This document shows positions 30,924 through 32,967 of a stretch of DNA of 32,967 nucleotides, piece by piece. The number at the start of each line of letters is the position of its first letter. Position 1 is the first letter of the stretch. Under the pieces are notes generated by a model, which worked only from the letters and a program-made list of their open reading frames with translations, searched no databases and was not told the DNA's origin. The position numbers and the translations under genes were made by a program. Location: positions 1 to 32,967 of the IMG/VR virus record IMGVR_UViG_3300026097_000063, one strand, 5' to 3'. Source of the DNA: a virus.

Positions 30924-32110
30924 TGAGTTTAATAGATTACGCCAAGACAGCCAGACAACGCGAAGCTGTAAAGGTTTGGGAAGAGTGCGGCGAGGTTGCT
31001 GTAGACGCTGCGGCGATTCTAAACATTACTCCGTCTACCCTGCGCGACCATATCAGAGCTGTGAAAAACTATGCGGCTCAGCAGGGCTACTCTGCAAACT
31101 GGGACGCAAGACGACACGTGCCGGAAGGCGAGATAGTGGTCGGTCGCAGTATCTACACGACAAATGATGACGGCGAGAAGGCGTGGTTAAAGACTCGTCG
31201 CACAATGAAAGAGGCAGAGCGCGACCAAGCTATCAAGGCTTTCGTGGAGGGTCTAACTAAAGACCTGCCTAAGTACAAGCCAAAGGCTAAGCCTAAGCAG
31301 AAGAAGTTTGCTGATGATCTTTTGCCTACCGTGGTGATTGGCGATTCGCACTTTGGTATGCGTTCTGATGCTCGTGAGACGAAAGAAAGAGACTACGACA
31401 CTAAGATAGCCTCAGAGTCTATGCGAGATGCTATAGACTACCTAACAGGGTTGGCGCCGCCCTCTGAGAATGCCTTGTTAGTTAACGTAGGAGATTTTAT
31501 ACATGCTAACGGCTCAGGTGGTACGACCTTTGGCGGGACTAAGCTAGACGTAGATACTCGCATTGAAGTGGTATTAGATGTAGCCGCTCAGACCTTTGTG
31601 CACTCCATCTCTAAGATGCTAGAGAAGCACAAGAACGTCACAGTCATTATGGCTCGCGGTAATCACGACTCCGACACTGCCATAGCCCTCGCGTTAATAC
31701 TTAAGTATTACTACTCAAAAGAACCACGGGTGACAATACTAGACCCTCACGGGTTCTTCCATACTTTGCAGTTTGGCAAGAATCTAATAGCAGTACACCA
31801 CGGTGATAAAGTAAAAGCGCCTAAGCTCGCGTCCCTGTTGCCTAAGATGCTTCCTGAGCAATGGTCTTCCACTAACTACCGCAAGTGGCTAGTAGGACAT
31901 ATCCATCATCAGACTCTCATAGAGACAGATAATGGGGTTTTTGTAGAGTCATTCGCAACCCTAGCTCCACCTGACTCTTGGCATGCAGGGGCAGGTTACG
32001 GCGCCGCATCAGCTATGCATCAAATAGTCTTCCATAGGGAAGGCGGTGAAGCATTACGCCATATCTATCAGCTCAGAAGCAGCCGCAAAGCTGCTGATTT
32101 AACCTTATAG
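30923..32110 (+). CDS. Helix-turn-helix plus metallophosphoesterase
   Basis: The 395-residue protein fuses an N-terminal helix-turn-helix (CGEVAVDAAAILNITPSTLR, residues 22-41) to a calcineurin-like metallophosphoesterase. The metal-binding motifs are complete: GDSH at 140-143, GD at 190-191, GNHD at 246-249, HHGD at 292-295 and GHIHH at 325-329. The family includes phosphodiesterases, DNA-end nucleases (Mre11/SbcD) and related enzymes. A DNA-binding helix-turn-helix suggests a nucleic acid substrate. It overlaps the chaperone gene by one base, in a late gene group, so the protein may be needed late; its substrate is unknown. Confidence 0.85.
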   Translation: MSLIDYAKTARQREAVKVWEECGEVAVDAAAILNITPSTLRDHIRAVKNYAAQQGYSANWDARRHVPEGEIVVGRSIYTTNDDGEKAWLKTRRTMKEAERDQAIKAFVEGLTKDLPKYKPKAKPKQKKFADDLLPTVVIGDSHFGMRSDARETKERDYDTKIASESMRDAIDYLTGLAPPSENALLVNVGDFIHANGSGGTTFGGTKLDVDTRIEVVLDVAAQTFVHSISKMLEKHKNVTVIMARGNHDSDTAIALALILKYYYSKEPRVTILDPHGFFHTLQFGKNLIAVHHGDKVKAPKLASLLPKMLPEQWSSTNYRKWLVGHIHHQTLIETDNGVFVESFATLAPPDSWHAGAGYGAASAMHQIVFHREGGEALRHIYQLRSSRKAADLTL

Positions 32111-32117
32111 GTGCAGT

Positions 32118-32369
32118 ATGGAAGACCGACTACACAGAGTAGAAGCTAAAATAGACAAGCTACAGGAGGCTGTTATCTCTTTAGCTAGAGTCGAAGAGCA
32201 GTTAGTCACGGTGTTTAACAGGCAGTCTTCCATAGAGTCTAAAGTAAATGGCCTAGATGACAAGGTAGACCGTTTATCGGAAAGTGTAATTAAAGGCAAG
32301 TCAGCAGAGCGAATAGTCTGGCTTGTTGTTGCTGCTTCTATAGGTGCAGCGTTTAGATACTTGGGGTAA
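32118..32369 (+). CDS. Coiled-coil membrane protein, XhlA-like
   Basis: The 83-residue protein has heptad repeats at residues 1-58 (RLHRVEAKIDKLQEAVISL; KVNGLDDKVDRLSES), a short linker, and one membrane helix at about 65-80 (RIVWLVVAASIGAAF). This plan matches haemolysin XhlA-type proteins, which sit beside holin and endolysin genes. It is the first of a cluster of small membrane-protein genes, so a part in lysis is likely. Confidence 0.65.
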   Translation: MEDRLHRVEAKIDKLQEAVISLARVEEQLVTVFNRQSSIESKVNGLDDKVDRLSESVIKGKSAERIVWLVVAASIGAAFRYLG

Positions 32370-32371
32370 TT

Positions 32372-32563
32372 ATGGACGCTATACCATTTCCAGATACACG
32401 CGCAGACCGATTAGCTGAAGAGGCTATGGATGAGTTAGCGACTTGGGTAGAGGGGCAGATAGATAAAGGCGTTAGCCCTCTGACGTTGATAGCCTTGATA
32501 GAAACTTACAAATCATCCCTTTGCTATAACTTACTGGTGGACGAAGATGATACGGAAGATTAA
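32372..32563 (+). CDS. Hypothetical acidic protein, 63 residues
   Basis: Begins MDAIPFPDTRADRLAEEAMD. Helical and acidic, ending DEDDTED, with no membrane segment despite the middle LTLIALIETY. I recognise no family. Its end overlaps the holin-like gene by 17 bases, so it is probably expressed with the lysis genes. Confidence 0.6.
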   Translation: MDAIPFPDTRADRLAEEAMDELATWVEGQIDKGVSPLTLIALIETYKSSLCYNLLVDEDDTED

Positions 32564-32801
32564 AGCGGCTATATCGCTGTTAAAGAAGGGTCAGGCAGTA
32601 GCAGACCCTAGCAAGTGGAAAAGCCGACAAATCACCGCTACGGCCCTCACAGGAGCTATCTGGGCGGCTATACAGGCTGCGGAGGCGTTTGGTTATGCAG
32701 TACCCGTGGATGAGGCTACTGTGGACTCTGTTGCTATTGGGGTGCTTGCTCTGGTCAACTGGCTGCTCACACTATCAACATCTGAGAAGGTCGGGATGTA
32801 G
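32547..32801 (+). CDS. Holin-like membrane protein
   Basis: The 84-residue protein starts with a basic amphipathic segment (MIRKIKAAISLLKKGQAVAD; PSKWKSRQ), then two probable membrane helices at about 29-48 (ALTGAIWAAIQAAEAFGYAV) and 59-77 (VDSVAIGVLALVNWLLTL), with a short acidic turn between. Proteins of this form are common in phage lysis regions and are thought to be holins, which open the inner membrane at lysis. The name is inferred from size, topology and location. Confidence 0.6.
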   Translation: MIRKIKAAISLLKKGQAVADPSKWKSRQITATALTGAIWAAIQAAEAFGYAVPVDEATVDSVAIGVLALVNWLLTLSTSEKVGM

Positions 32802-32904
32802 CCTAGGCGTAAAGCCTGTTATAGTAAACCCGCATTGGGTTGAGGTTGTACCCAATATCTACGGGATTGAAGCAATCTTACTTACTATGGAGTGTGAAAT
32901 ATGA
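32695..32904 (+). CDS. Overlapping small lipoprotein, possible o-spanin
   Basis: A 69-residue frame begins inside the holin-like gene in another frame, at 32695, with GGAGG nine bases before ATG. It has a lipoprotein signal: MQYPWMR, a hydrophobic stretch LLWTLLLLGCLLW, then STGC, where the cysteine at about 24 would be lipidated. The remaining 45 residues are basic then beta-like (VKPVIVNPHWVEVVPNIY). Its stop overlaps the next start in ATGA. Without it there would be a gap of 100 bases in a packed operon. Outer-membrane spanins (Rz1 type) are small lipoproteins often nested in lysis genes; this would fit, although it lacks their usual proline richness. Confidence 0.55.
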   Translation: MQYPWMRLLWTLLLLGCLLWSTGCSHYQHLRRSGCSLGVKPVIVNPHWVEVVPNIYGIEAILLTMECEI

Positions 32905-32967
32905 ATATCCTGACCTACCTATCTTGGGTGCGGAAGCTATGGAATACCGTTGTAGAGATAGTCAAAT
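32901..32967 (+). CDS. Start of a gene cut by the window edge
   Basis: ATG at 32901 follows GGAGTG by seven bases and overlaps the lipoprotein stop. About 22 residues are visible (MNILTYLSWVRKLWNTVVEI), amphipathic with aromatic residues. It could be another lysis-region membrane protein or a spanin partner; the sequence ends before that can be judged. Confidence 0.5.
   Translation, partial: MNILTYLSWVRKLWNTVVEIVK

Noticed and set aside
1-32967. Search for integrase, tRNA genes, rRNA, CRISPR arrays and insertion sequences
   Set aside because: No frame with integrase or transposase motifs, no cloverleaf-like segment noticed, no regularly spaced identical repeats of CRISPR type, and no terminal inverted repeats around a transposase.

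Overview
The window is a 33 kb piece of a tailed double-stranded DNA phage with a P22-like (short-tailed, podovirus) virion plan. The head and tail genes follow the P22 late order: terminase small subunit, terminase large subunit, portal, scaffold, coat, gp4-like, gp10-like, a gp14-like protein, then three or four large ejection-type proteins and a tail fibre. Small companions such as the MPMVGGKKFPYT and MSDGLYANIHAKRKR proteins are ones I associate with environmental, largely marine, phages. The host is probably a Gram-negative bacterium, because the virion is P22-like and a lipoprotein signal lies in the lysis region, but the sequence does not name it. No integrase, tRNA, rRNA, insertion sequence or CRISPR array is visible, and both ends of the window cut through genes.

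Left arm (1-3898, minus strand): a compact early or recombination operon, mostly with 1-4 base ATGA or TGATG overlaps. Read in the direction of transcription it is ERF annealing protein, YqaJ-type exonuclease, a small protein with an SSB-like acidic tail, an HNH endonuclease that looks inserted, a Cro/C1-type regulator, four small unknowns, NinG and a PD-(D/E)XK-type protein. Together these form a phage recombination module: the exonuclease resects ends, ERF anneals strands, and NinG and the nuclease probably process junctions.

Control region (about 3900-4713): roughly 800 bases without a convincing gene. It holds a leftward promoter carrying a palindrome in its spacer, two GTAATTAC palindromes exactly 21 bases apart, a series of AACTTTT motifs spaced about 20 bases apart, a perfect 12-base palindrome, a second leftward promoter, and a leftward intrinsic terminator about 120 bases downstream of that promoter. 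The short terminated transcript would contain a stretch complementary to the AGGAGAAT ribosome-binding sites of several rightward genes.

Rightward early genes (4714-9232): small unknowns, two of them with zinc-binding cysteine patterns and one with a membrane helix; a C5 cytosine methyltransferase; a superfamily 2 helicase; and a stand-alone CHC2 primase zinc finger. The methyltransferase gene contains, almost entirely in its +1 frame, a second gene with its own strong ribosome-binding site. It encodes a WPTP-motif protein.

Late region (9222-32967): packaging, head, neck, ejection, fibre and lysis genes on the plus strand. Exceptions are two small minus-strand genes at 14959-15321, inserted between the portal-side genes and the scaffold beside an AT-rich exchanged C-terminal domain. 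The gene in the P22 gp7 position is split by a perfect 16-base tandem duplication; removing one copy restores a 174-residue frame. The right end has a fibre-assembly chaperone, an HTH-metallophosphoesterase, a coiled-coil membrane protein, a holin-like protein and, overlapping the latter in another frame, a small lipoprotein that could be an outer-membrane spanin.

Function names rest on motifs and gene order read by eye; no database search was possible.
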